The position numbers were made by a program, and so were the translations under genes. From Candidatus Aegiribacteria sp. (lineage in GTDB: Bacteria; Fermentibacterota; Fermentibacteria; Fermentibacterales; JCC-6), in assembly GCA_030594645.1 (NCBI GenBank), contig JAUVEU010000007.1:1-64000 (forward strand): DNA of 64,000 nt, in the 5' to 3' direction. The notes beneath the pieces are model-generated. The model was not told the DNA's origin, searched no databases, and saw nothing but the letters and a program-made list of their open reading frames with translations. The stretch's first letter is position 1. The number at the start of each line of letters is the position of its first letter. Below, piece after piece: positions 38,372-45,943 of this stretch.

Positions 38372-39978
38372 GTGATCAAAAAAGGCTTCTTATAGCAGCA
38401 GTTCTGATGGCGGCAGTGTTATTTGTCAGCTGGCAGTTCATGGGGAAAACAACATCGCAAAACGAATCGATAAACACCCCTGGTACAATTGAAGATCAAA
38501 TAATTCCTGAACAGACAGTTATTCCGGAAGATTCAGAGGTTGTAAAAACTCTTCCGTTTGATACACTGTCGATAAAAGTATATGAAGATACCCTTGTTAT
38601 TGATGCTACAGAAAAAGGACCGGAAGAGCCAGATGAAAGGCTAATAACAGTAATAATCAGGGGCAAGGACGAAGATTTAGTATATGCTGAAATATCAACA
38701 TATGGCGGAGCAATAAGAAACTGGGAGCTTCCACAGTTCGAAGATATGCCGGGTGGAGGCGAAGGAAGATGTATAAACTTTAATGGAAACAGCTGGCTCG
38801 ATAGAGACGTAGTGTTTGAAACCGATTCACCGGACACGCTGATAGTAGATGAGCAGCCACAGACAATTGTATTATTCACAGAAACTGAAAAAGAGCTCAG
38901 GTATACATTTACACCTGATCATTACGGATTCAGCATTGAAGCAACAGGATTTGATGAGATGATAAGCATTCCAGCAGGTGTACTTCCTGTGAGTGAGATG
39001 AATGTGAATGCTTCAAAGTATTTCAAGGCACAGTGGAACGCGGAAAAAATAAAGGACAGAAAATCAGGTGATATCAATGAAATAGAGCAGGTTGGAAACG
39101 TCAGGTGGATTGCCGCAAGATCCCATTACTTTGCAATTATACTGATGCCTGAGTCATATGAAAGGGCATATGGATATGTATTACCATCCGGGCCGGAAGA
39201 ATCTCCGTCAATTGGAATTCAGGATACAAGAGTTAATGTATTCGCTGGACCCCTTGATTACGGAAGATTGCGGAAACTGGGCGGAGATACAAGCAGACTG
39301 GTTGATTTTGGATGGCCATTCATAAGGGAAATAGGAAGACTGCTCTTCTGGTTCTGTACTAATGTAATTGCTTCTGTAAGTAACTGGGGGATAAAGATAA
39401 TAGTACTTGCGTTAGCGCTTAAACTGGTACTTTTACCTCTTACAGACAAAAGTTTCAAATCAATGGCGAAACTCAAGCAGGTTCAACCGAAGATGAAAGT
39501 GCTTCAGGAGAAATTCAAAAGTGATCCGAAAGCACTACAGACGGCAATGCAGAAACTATACCGTGAAGAGGGAGTCAATCCTCTTGGAGGATGCCTGCCG
39601 ATGCTGATGCAGATGCCGGTATTTTTTGCACTATACAGGGTACTTGCGAACTCGGTTCAGCTAAGAGGCGCTCCATTCATGCTGTGGATTCAGGACCTTT
39701 CACATCCTGAAATTCTCATCAAACTTCAGCCACCTATACTTGGCCTTCATGGTATAGGGCTGCTGGCTGTACTGATGGGTGTAGCAATGTTCTTCCAGCA
39801 GAAAATGACAATGACAGATCAGAAGCAGAAAGGAATGATGTACATGATGCCTATATTCATGACATTCCTGTTCATGCGCTTCCCAGCCGGCCTGACTCTT
39901 TACTGGTTCACTAATAATCTGCTGACAATAGCACAGCAGGAAATGATCAAGCGAAAACTGGAAAAAGCACAAGCCTGA
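38368..39978 (+). CDS. yidC: Membrane protein insertase YidC
   Basis: 536 residues. N-terminal membrane anchor (about residues 5-22), large periplasmic beta-sandwich domain typical of Gram-negative YidC, then the five-helix insertase core with K-M-K-V-L-Q-E-K and [17 protein letters not shown]. The hydrophilic groove arginine lies in the first core helix region. ATG at 38368 (GGGAG upstream), overlapping yidD. Confidence 0.95.
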   Translation: MSDQKRLLIAAVLMAAVLFVSWQFMGKTTSQNESINTPGTIEDQIIPEQTVIPEDSEVVKTLPFDTLSIKVYEDTLVIDATEKGPEEPDERLITVIIRGKDEDLVYAEISTYGGAIRNWELPQFEDMPGGGEGRCINFNGNSWLDRDVVFETDSPDTLIVDEQPQTIVLFTETEKELRYTFTPDHYGFSIEATGFDEMISIPAGVLPVSEMNVNASKYFKAQWNAEKIKDRKSGDINEIEQVGNVRWIAARSHYFAIILMPESYERAYGYVLPSGPEESPSIGIQDTRVNVFAGPLDYGRLRKLGGDTSRLVDFGWPFIREIGRLLFWFCTNVIASVSNWGIKIIVLALALKLVLLPLTDKSFKSMAKLKQVQPKMKVLQEKFKSDPKALQTAMQKLYREEGVNPLGGCLPMLMQMPVFFALYRVLANSVQLRGAPFMLWIQDLSHPEILIKLQPPILGLHGIGLLAVLMGVAMFFQQKMTMTDQKQKGMMYMMPIFMTFLFMRFPAGLTLYWFTNNLLTIAQQEMIKRKLEKAQA

Positions 39979-40009
39979 TCTGAAAAGGTTTAGAGAGAAC
40001 ACATCAGAT

Positions 40010-40044
40010 GGTGAAATATTCCGGTTAAATCCGAATATTTCACC
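40010..40044. other. Long inverted repeat after yidC
   Basis: GGTGAAATATTCCGG, loop TTAAAT, CCGAATATTTCACC: a 14-bp stem with one bulged C. No T-run follows, so not a clear intrinsic terminator. The surrounding gap (39979-40199) is where jag would be expected; apart from this hairpin and a weak 28-codon coding-like stretch, nothing is recognised. Confidence 0.5.
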
Positions 40045-40199
40045 AGATTGCTTAACGAAACGGTGTAGAAGCGCTTGCAGACAAGGCATACGAAAGAGGT
40101 CGACGCAGATGTATTGTATATACTTCAAGGAAGGCCGATTGAGCATAACGCAGTATGCGAGTGTCTTATGCACCGTTACAGTAGTAACTCTGGTGAGAT

Positions 40200-41474
40200 A
40201 TGCGGATTAAAGTCTCACCTGAGATAATATGCGCTCCCGCCACACCCGAAGGATATTCAGCGCTTGCAGTGATACGTGTAAGCGGAAAAGGATCCTTAGA
40301 CCTTATAGAGAGAATAATGTCTCTAAAAACCGGAAGACTACGGGGAATGAGAAGGAAGCTGGGAGTAATTTCTGACAATGGAAAGGTAATAGATGAAGTT
40401 ATCGCTTTTTCGTGGCCTGCAGAAAGAAGTTACACAGGGGAGGAAATGGTCGAGATAACATGTCACGGAGTTCCGGAAATAGTCAGAGGGATTATGGATG
40501 TTCTCGTAAGGCATGGAGCTGGAAAAGCACATAACGGTGAATTCACAAGAAGAGCATTCATATCAGGAAAGCTCAATGCAATACAGATAATGACACTTGC
40601 ATCGAAATGGAATAAAGGAAACGAAAAAGGAAATATTTCCGGAAGATTCGGCAGGGAATGCGAAGAATTCATTAATCAGATTGAAAAAGTAAAGGAACTG
40701 CTTGAAGGTGATATTGAATTCGGGGAAGCTCATCTTGACTCCGAGAGAATAGCAATTCTAACAGAACTTTCGTCATTAATTAGAGACTCAGAAAAGCTTA
40801 TACAGCAAGCTGGAAAAATCGAACAGGGTCAGAAGGTTTTTTTAATGGGCCCTGTAAACTCAGGTAAATCAACACTTTTCAATATACTCGCAGGAGGCAA
40901 AGCTCTTGTATCAGATGTTCCGGGAACAACAAGGGATGGAACAAGAAGGAATGTAGAGTTAAGAGGGAGGAAAGTCCTTCTATGTGACACTGCTGGAACC
41001 GGAGGGGAAGGACTGGATATACAGGCATCAAAGACGGTACTGGATGAAATACAGGAGTTCGACAAAGTAGTGTGGATGTCGCAGAACGGAAAGGAATCCG
41101 CACCAGAAGAGTTATCAAGCAAATTGCCTGAAATCCTGGAAGTAGCAAGCAAAAGTGATCTGAATCAAGTTTCAAAGAAATCCTTCGAAGAAAATGGAAA
41201 AATCCTTAAACTCTCTTCAATAACGGGAGAAGGGATACTTCTATTAGAAGAATGGATTTCAACATCTCCCGGAAACATGTCTCTGGCAGGGGCGTTAGAC
41301 AGAACTGTGAACCATATAGTAAATGCGGAAAAATTTGTAACAGGAGATGAATTCGGAATTGCTTCAGAGCATCTTAATGAAGCGGAAAGAGAGATACGAA
41401 GCATCCTTGGAAAAGGAGAGAACCTGACATTGAGCGTAGAGAGAGCCCTTTCAAGCATGTGCGTAGGGAAATGA
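40200..41474 (+). CDS. mnmE: tRNA modification GTPase MnmE
   Basis: 424 residues. The N-terminal tetrahydrofolate-binding domain carries G-E-F-T-R-R-A-F-x-x-G-K-L; the central G domain has G-P-V-N-S-G-K-S-T, D-V-P-G-T-T-R-D and D-T-A-G, while G4 is degenerate (S-K-S-D instead of N-K-x-D). It ends in the conserved C-x-G-K (S-S-M-C-V-G-K). With MnmG it installs carboxymethylaminomethyl on wobble uridine. Its stop overlaps the mnmG ATG. Confidence 0.94.
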   Translation: MRIKVSPEIICAPATPEGYSALAVIRVSGKGSLDLIERIMSLKTGRLRGMRRKLGVISDNGKVIDEVIAFSWPAERSYTGEEMVEITCHGVPEIVRGIMDVLVRHGAGKAHNGEFTRRAFISGKLNAIQIMTLASKWNKGNEKGNISGRFGRECEEFINQIEKVKELLEGDIEFGEAHLDSERIAILTELSSLIRDSEKLIQQAGKIEQGQKVFLMGPVNSGKSTLFNILAGGKALVSDVPGTTRDGTRRNVELRGRKVLLCDTAGTGGEGLDIQASKTVLDEIQEFDKVVWMSQNGKESAPEELSSKLPEILEVASKSDLNQVSKKSFEENGKILKLSSITGEGILLLEEWISTSPGNMSLAGALDRTVNHIVNAEKFVTGDEFGIASEHLNEAEREIRSILGKGENLTLSVERALSSMCVGK

Positions 41475-43318
41475 AAATCTCTGAAAATACATTTGACGTA
41501 ATAGTTATTGGAGGAGGACATGCTGGAATAGAAGCTGTTCTTGCGGCTGAAAGAATGGGTTGCAGCACCCTGCTTGTAACGGCCAGGTATAGCAGAATCG
41601 GTGAAATGTCATGCAATCCGGCAATAGGTGGTATAGCGAAAGGGACGCTTGTTCGCGAGATTGATACTCTCGATGGATCAATGGGAAAAGCAGCTGACGC
41701 TACAAGACTTCATTTCAGGATGCTCAACAGGAGAAAAGGGCCAGCGGTATGGGGTCCAAGAGTGCAATCGGATGCAGATGCTTACGCTCTGTTTCAAAGG
41801 AATTATCTGGAAAGAAAAGCAATCAGGATCCTGGAAGATGAAGTAATTGCGCTTGAGGGAAGTACAGAAAATCCAGAGGGGATAAAGTGTAGAAAGAACG
41901 GCGTGGTACTAGGGAGAACAATAGTGATGGCTGTAGGCACGTTTTTAAGAGGCAGGCTGTTCAGGGGGCAGAGCGAATGGAGAGGCGGCAGAATTGGAGA
42001 TATTGCGTCTGATAACCTCGAGGAAGACATAAGAAGAAGACTGTTCCACGTGGAACGTTTCAAAACCGGAACACCGGCAAGAATTGTAAGAACATCAGTA
42101 GACACAGGTGAACTCGGGATTCAGGAATCAGAGGAAACAGATTTCAGGTTCAGCACGGACAGAAAAGACCTGCCTGGAAACCGCGAAGTATGCTATTTAA
42201 CAAAAACTAACAGAAACACAATGATTGCTGCAAAAGAGTACATGCATCTTTCTCCGCTTCTTGCGGGACGAATTGACGGAATAGGACCGAGGTACTGTCC
42301 GAGTTATGAGGATAAGGTAGTCAAATTCCCGGAAAGAGAGCAGCACAATATATATGTTGAACCTATGGGATACAGATCAAGGATATTTTACCTGAACGGA
42401 CTTTCAAGCAGCCTTCCTGCAGAAGCCCAGGAAAAGATGGTTCGCAGTCTTCCAGGCTTCGAAAAGGCGATTATCTCTGATTACGGTTACGCCGTTGAAT
42501 ACTCGTATTTTCATCATACAGAGATAGCACCGTCATTAAGATTGAGAAGAACACATAATGTATTTGTCGCAGGACAGATGTGCGGAACATCAGGGTATGA
42601 AGAAGCAGCAGCACAGGGGCTTCTTGCAGGGGCAAACGCAGCAGGAATCGTAAAGGGAGCCAAGCAGCTTACTCCATCGAGAGGCAATTCATACATGGGG
42701 GTTATGATCGATGACATAGTCTCAAAGGGAACGGACGAACCTTACAGACTTTTTTCATCCAGGGCTGAAAACAGATTGCATATAAGACAGGACAACGCCG
42801 ACCGGCGCCTCTATGAGTTCGGAAAATCATTGGGCGTTCTGTCAGAAGGAAAATCCTTGCTTCTAGAGCTTAACATGAAAGAGGCAGCGGAAATAGAAAC
42901 CGTACTCAGTGAAAGCATAATAGAAAGATGCCAGGCTGCGATTTGGTGCAGAAGGCCTGGGGCGGAAGCAGAACGATTGGCTGAACTGATACCAACGCTT
43001 TCATCGTTCAGCAGAGATAGAATATTCTCAGTGATGCTTGATGAGAAATACAGCGGCTATATAAGAAGAAGTATGAAAAGGGATGAATCAAGAAGAAGGG
43101 CCTCATCAGTTAATCTGAGCAGTATTACTTCATATATGGAGATAAAGGAAATATGCTGGGAAGCGAGAGAGGTTCTGGAGAAGGCGAAACCCCGCACACT
43201 GGCAGAAGCAGAAAGAATTCCGGGTATCAGGCCAACCGATCTGGAAGGGCTGCTGCTCCATCTTGCAGGAAAGCGTTCCACGTGGAACAGTTCCATCAAG
43301 AAAGAAACAGATCAGTGA
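41471..43318 (+). CDS. mnmG: tRNA carboxymethylaminomethyluridine synthase MnmG (GidA)
   Basis: 615 residues. FAD-binding G-G-G-H-A-G-I-E-A at the start, C-N-P-A-I-G-G-I-A-K-G near residue 48, and G-Q-M-C-G-T-S-G-Y-E-E-A-A-A-Q-G further on. Partner of MnmE. ATG at 41471 overlaps the mnmE stop; the GTG at 41459 is not needed. Two parS palindromes are inside or at the end of its coding sequence. Confidence 0.96.
   Translation: MKISENTFDVIVIGGGHAGIEAVLAAERMGCSTLLVTARYSRIGEMSCNPAIGGIAKGTLVREIDTLDGSMGKAADATRLHFRMLNRRKGPAVWGPRVQSDADAYALFQRNYLERKAIRILEDEVIALEGSTENPEGIKCRKNGVVLGRTIVMAVGTFLRGRLFRGQSEWRGGRIGDIASDNLEEDIRRRLFHVERFKTGTPARIVRTSVDTGELGIQESEETDFRFSTDRKDLPGNREVCYLTKTNRNTMIAAKEYMHLSPLLAGRIDGIGPRYCPSYEDKVVKFPEREQHNIYVEPMGYRSRIFYLNGLSSSLPAEAQEKMVRSLPGFEKAIISDYGYAVEYSYFHHTEIAPSLRLRRTHNVFVAGQMCGTSGYEEAAAQGLLAGANAAGIVKGAKQLTPSRGNSYMGVMIDDIVSKGTDEPYRLFSSRAENRLHIRQDNADRRLYEFGKSLGVLSEGKSLLLELNMKEAAEIETVLSESIIERCQAAIWCRRPGAEAERLAELIPTLSSFSRDRIFSVMLDEKYSGYIRRSMKRDESRRRASSVNLSSITSYMEIKEICWEAREVLEKAKPRTLAEAERIPGIRPTDLEGLLLHLAGKRSTWNSSIKKETDQ
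42042..42057. promoter_or_regulatory. parS site 1 (within mnmG)
   Basis: TGTTCCACGTGGAACG contains the 14-bp perfect palindrome GTTCCACGTGGAAC, the core of the bacterial parS consensus (TGTTTCACGTGAAACA class). It lies inside the mnmG coding sequence, about 2 kb before parAB, in the normal location for ParB-binding sites near the origin. Confidence 0.85.
43274..43289. promoter_or_regulatory. parS site 2 (end of mnmG)
   Basis: CGTTCCACGTGGAACA, the same 14-bp palindrome as site 1, near the end of mnmG and about 0.7 kb from parA. Two such sites in origin-proximal genes beside parAB strongly support chromosomal ParABS segregation. Confidence 0.85.
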
Positions 43319-43944
43319 GTTTCCCGACACAATACTTTCCGGACGAAATCAGGATGCATAAGGACTGCGGCTTGCTTAAGTTCGATTTGACTGGCGAGCA
43401 GGCTGAATTGCTCAAGGAATTTGCGAAAATTCTTTTGCTGAGATCACTGAAAACAAATCTAATAGGACCACGGGAAAGATACAGGTTATGGGAAAGGCAC
43501 ATTCTTGAATCAATATCATATATCCAGCTGATCGACAGGAACCGTAAAGTTGTTGATATAGGCAGCGGGGCAGGATTTCCAGGGCTTGTGCTTGGGATTC
43601 TTGGTTTGAAGACTGTTCTTCTGGAACCAAGAAGAAAAAGACATGAGTTTCTGTCTCACGTAACAAAAGAACTCGGCCTGTCAGAAACAGAAGTAGTTGC
43701 TGTCAGAATAGAGGATGCCAATCCGGACATTCTTGGAGATCAGTTCATAGCAAGAACCGTGGCGCCACCGGACATTCTTCTGGAACTGATCAGGAGGAGA
43801 AAAGAAGGAGATTCAATACTGATTTATAGAGTACCGGCTGACATGGAACTTACAAAGGGGAAGAAGTACATAAAACTTGAATGTCCACCGCTTGACCGAC
43901 CAGGATTTCTGGTGCAGTATCAGACCTGTTCGCAAATTGAATGA
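43315..43944 (+). CDS. rsmG: 16S rRNA (guanine-527-N7)-methyltransferase RsmG
   Basis: 209 residues from a GTG at 43315 that overlaps the mnmG stop (GTGA), matching the usual length; an ATG at 43354 is an alternative, and the longer in-frame start at 43153 lies inside mnmG. SAM-binding V-D-I-G-S-G-A-G-F-P-G and the following L-L-E-P-R-R-K-R are typical. Part of the rpmH-to-parB block. Confidence 0.92.
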   Translation: MSFPTQYFPDEIRMHKDCGLLKFDLTGEQAELLKEFAKILLLRSLKTNLIGPRERYRLWERHILESISYIQLIDRNRKVVDIGSGAGFPGLVLGILGLKTVLLEPRRKRHEFLSHVTKELGLSETEVVAVRIEDANPDILGDQFIARTVAPPDILLELIRRRKEGDSILIYRVPADMELTKGKKYIKLECPPLDRPGFLVQYQTCSQIE

Positions 43945-43986
43945 TATCAGCTGCTTGACAGGGTATAGTTTTGAAAAGAGCCATAT

Positions 43987-44748
43987 ATGAATGAAACCAG
44001 CATCATCGCAGTAGCAAATCAGAAAGGTGGTGTTGGGAAAACAACTACAGTTATTAACCTTGGTGCGAGCCTTGCGATGAATAACAAAGATATCCTGATG
44101 ATAGATTTTGACCCCCAGGCAAATGCTACCAGCGGCTTTGGAATGGATAGCAATCGGGAAACTGATGTATGTTCACTTATTCTTGGTAAGCACAGCCTTG
44201 AGGAAGTTATAGTCAAGACAGAGGTTGAAGGTCTTTATCTGGTGCCTGGATCTCGCGATCTTGCGGGTCTTGAGATCGAACTTGCAGGTGCGGAGGAAAG
44301 AGAATTCCTTCTCGTAGAGGCTCTGGAGAAGAGTGTGGACAGATTCGACTATGTTCTTATTGACTGTCCTCCATCTCTGGGCTTGCTGACAATTAATGCT
44401 CTTGTTGCGGCGACAGAGGTGCTTATTACCTTACAGAGTGAATATTATGCGCTCGAAGGGCTTTCACACCTTATGAGTACGATTAGGAATATCCGGAAAC
44501 GGTGGAATGCAGATCTTTCAGTTAGCGGTGTTGTGCTTACGATGTTCGATGGGCGCCTGAAACTGAGTCAGGAAGTTGCTTTGGATGTTAAAGAGCATCT
44601 TGGTTCAATTCTTTACAAAACGCGCATTCCAAGAAATGTAAAGTTAAGTGAGGCACCAAGTTATGGCATGCCAGTGATTCTTTACGACGCCAGATCAAAG
44701 GGAGCCTCAAGTTATTTGAATCTGGCTGAGGAGGTGCTGCAAAGGTGA
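43987..44748 (+). CDS. parA: Chromosome-partitioning ATPase ParA (Soj)
   Basis: 253 residues. Deviant Walker A K-G-G-V-G-K-T-T at residues 13-20, switch I D-F-D-P-Q-A-N and Walker B V-L-I-D-C-P-P-S. It forms dynamic gradients on the nucleoid that pull ParB-parS complexes. ParB starts within its stop codon (GTGA). Confidence 0.96.
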   Translation: MNETSIIAVANQKGGVGKTTTVINLGASLAMNNKDILMIDFDPQANATSGFGMDSNRETDVCSLILGKHSLEEVIVKTEVEGLYLVPGSRDLAGLEIELAGAEEREFLLVEALEKSVDRFDYVLIDCPPSLGLLTINALVAATEVLITLQSEYYALEGLSHLMSTIRNIRKRWNADLSVSGVVLTMFDGRLKLSQEVALDVKEHLGSILYKTRIPRNVKLSEAPSYGMPVILYDARSKGASSYLNLAEEVLQR

Positions 44749-45623
44749 CAACAAGGAAACGTAGAGCTCTTGGAAAGGGTCTTGAAGAAATATTCCCCGG
44801 AATAGATGATGAAAACAATTTGTTCCGTTCTATGGAAGTTGATATCGATCTGATAGACCCCAATCCTTTCCAGCCGAGAAAGGAATGGAAACCTGAAGAA
44901 ATCACTTCACTGGCAGCTTCTATTAGATCGCAGGGAATAATTCAGCCCCTTATTCTGAAGAAGGAGGGGAAAAGATACCAGCTGATTGCAGGTGAAAGGC
45001 GCCTGAGGGCAGCCAGGGAAGCAGGCCTTAAAAAAGTTCCCGTAATTGTCAGGGAAGCCAGCAAAGAACAGATGCTTGCTCTCGCGCTGATAGAGAACAT
45101 TCAGCGACAGGATCTTGGTCCCATGGAAAAGGCAGAAGCCTTTCAAAGACTGTCGAGCGAGTTTAACCTTACCCAGGAGGATATGGGAAATAGAGTTGGA
45201 ATGAGCAGATCCTCTGTTGCTAATTTCATGCGATTGCTTGATTTACCCGAATCAATCAAGAAAATGCTAAGGGAAGGGAAGCTTCAAATGGGACACGGAA
45301 GAGCTATTCTTGGTCTCAATGATACATCAGCAATGCAGAGGGCAGCGGTAGCAGCATTCAAAAGAAATATGTCTGTAAGACAGCTTGAAGAAAAAATCCG
45401 CCTGCTTGTTTCAGGAACAAAGAAAAAACCTGCAGCAGCTGCAAAAAGAACTACACCGGAGGAAAAAGTGCTGGTGGAAACTCTCCAGCGGCTTCTTAAA
45501 ACGAGGGTGAGAATCAGAGGTTCAGGAAAAATGGGCAGAATTGAAATAAGCTATCACAGCCTTGATGAACTGGAAAGAATCCTTGATCTTATCAGATCCG
45601 GCGCAAAGAGAAGCGTTAAATAA
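44745..45623 (+). CDS. parB: Chromosome-partitioning protein ParB (Spo0J)
   Basis: 292 residues. The N-terminal CTPase fold has I-I-Q-P-L-I-L-K near residue 65 and G-E-R-R-L-R-A-A near residue 84, followed by the helix-turn-helix that reads parS (M-S-R-S-S-V-A-N-F-M-R-L) and a C-terminal dimer domain. GTG start overlaps parA. Confidence 0.95.
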   Translation: MTTRKRRALGKGLEEIFPGIDDENNLFRSMEVDIDLIDPNPFQPRKEWKPEEITSLAASIRSQGIIQPLILKKEGKRYQLIAGERRLRAAREAGLKKVPVIVREASKEQMLALALIENIQRQDLGPMEKAEAFQRLSSEFNLTQEDMGNRVGMSRSSVANFMRLLDLPESIKKMLREGKLQMGHGRAILGLNDTSAMQRAAVAAFKRNMSVRQLEEKIRLLVSGTKKKPAAAAKRTTPEEKVLVETLQRLLKTRVRIRGSGKMGRIEISYHSLDELERILDLIRSGAKRSVK

Positions 45624-45625
45624 TG

Positions 45626-45654
45626 TTGACTGGCTATTTGGCAATAGATATAGT
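45626..45654 (+). promoter_or_regulatory. Promoter of the ferredoxin gene
   Basis: TTGACT (45626-45631), 17-base spacer, TATAGT (45649-45654), each one base off consensus. Predicted start near 45661, 50 bases before the ferredoxin ATG. Confidence 0.65.
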
Positions 45655-45711
45655 CCTTTACCTGTAATTGTTGAAGCAGACGTTCATATTCAGAACAGAA
45701 AAGGAGAGGCA

Positions 45712-45879
45712 ATGGCGCACATCATTAATGATGATTGTATTGCTTGCGGAGCATGCAAGCCGGAATGTCCTGTTGACGCTATCAGCGAAGGCGAAAAGTA
45801 CGTGATAGATAAGGATGCCTGCATAGATTGCGGCGCATGTGTTCCCGCATGCCCTGTTGGAGCAATAGAAGCTCCCTGA
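45712..45879 (+). CDS. 2[4Fe-4S] ferredoxin
   Basis: 55 residues with two complete cluster motifs, C-I-A-C-G-A-C-K-P-E-C-P and C-I-D-C-G-A-C-V-P-A-C-P. A clostridial-type electron carrier. ATG at 45712 has AAAGGAG upstream and gives the usual size; the open frame further upstream is non-coding. It could take electrons from the indolepyruvate oxidoreductase encoded at 52799-55158. Confidence 0.95.
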   Translation: MAHIINDDCIACGACKPECPVDAISEGEKYVIDKDACIDCGACVPACPVGAIEAP

Positions 45880-45901
45880 TAAGGCATCGCGGTATATTAT
45901 G

Positions 45902-45928
45902 GAAGCCCGGATTTTCATTCCGGGCTTC
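45902..45928. terminator. Bidirectional terminator after ferredoxin
   Basis: GAAGCCCGGA, loop TTTTCAT, TCCGGGCTTC: a perfect 10-bp stem between convergent genes. The T-content after it is weak on the plus strand; on the minus strand AT-rich sequence follows. Its position suits a shared terminator. Confidence 0.7.
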
Positions 45929-45943
45929 TATCCATTTACTGAT

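Noticed and set aside
40010-40044. Inverted repeat after yidC as an intrinsic terminator
   Set aside because: No T-run follows on either strand; listed only as an inverted repeat.
43153-43314. N-terminal extension of rsmG
   Set aside because: The residues overlie the mnmG coding sequence, are unlike RsmG, and the GTGA overlap at 43315 explains the start.
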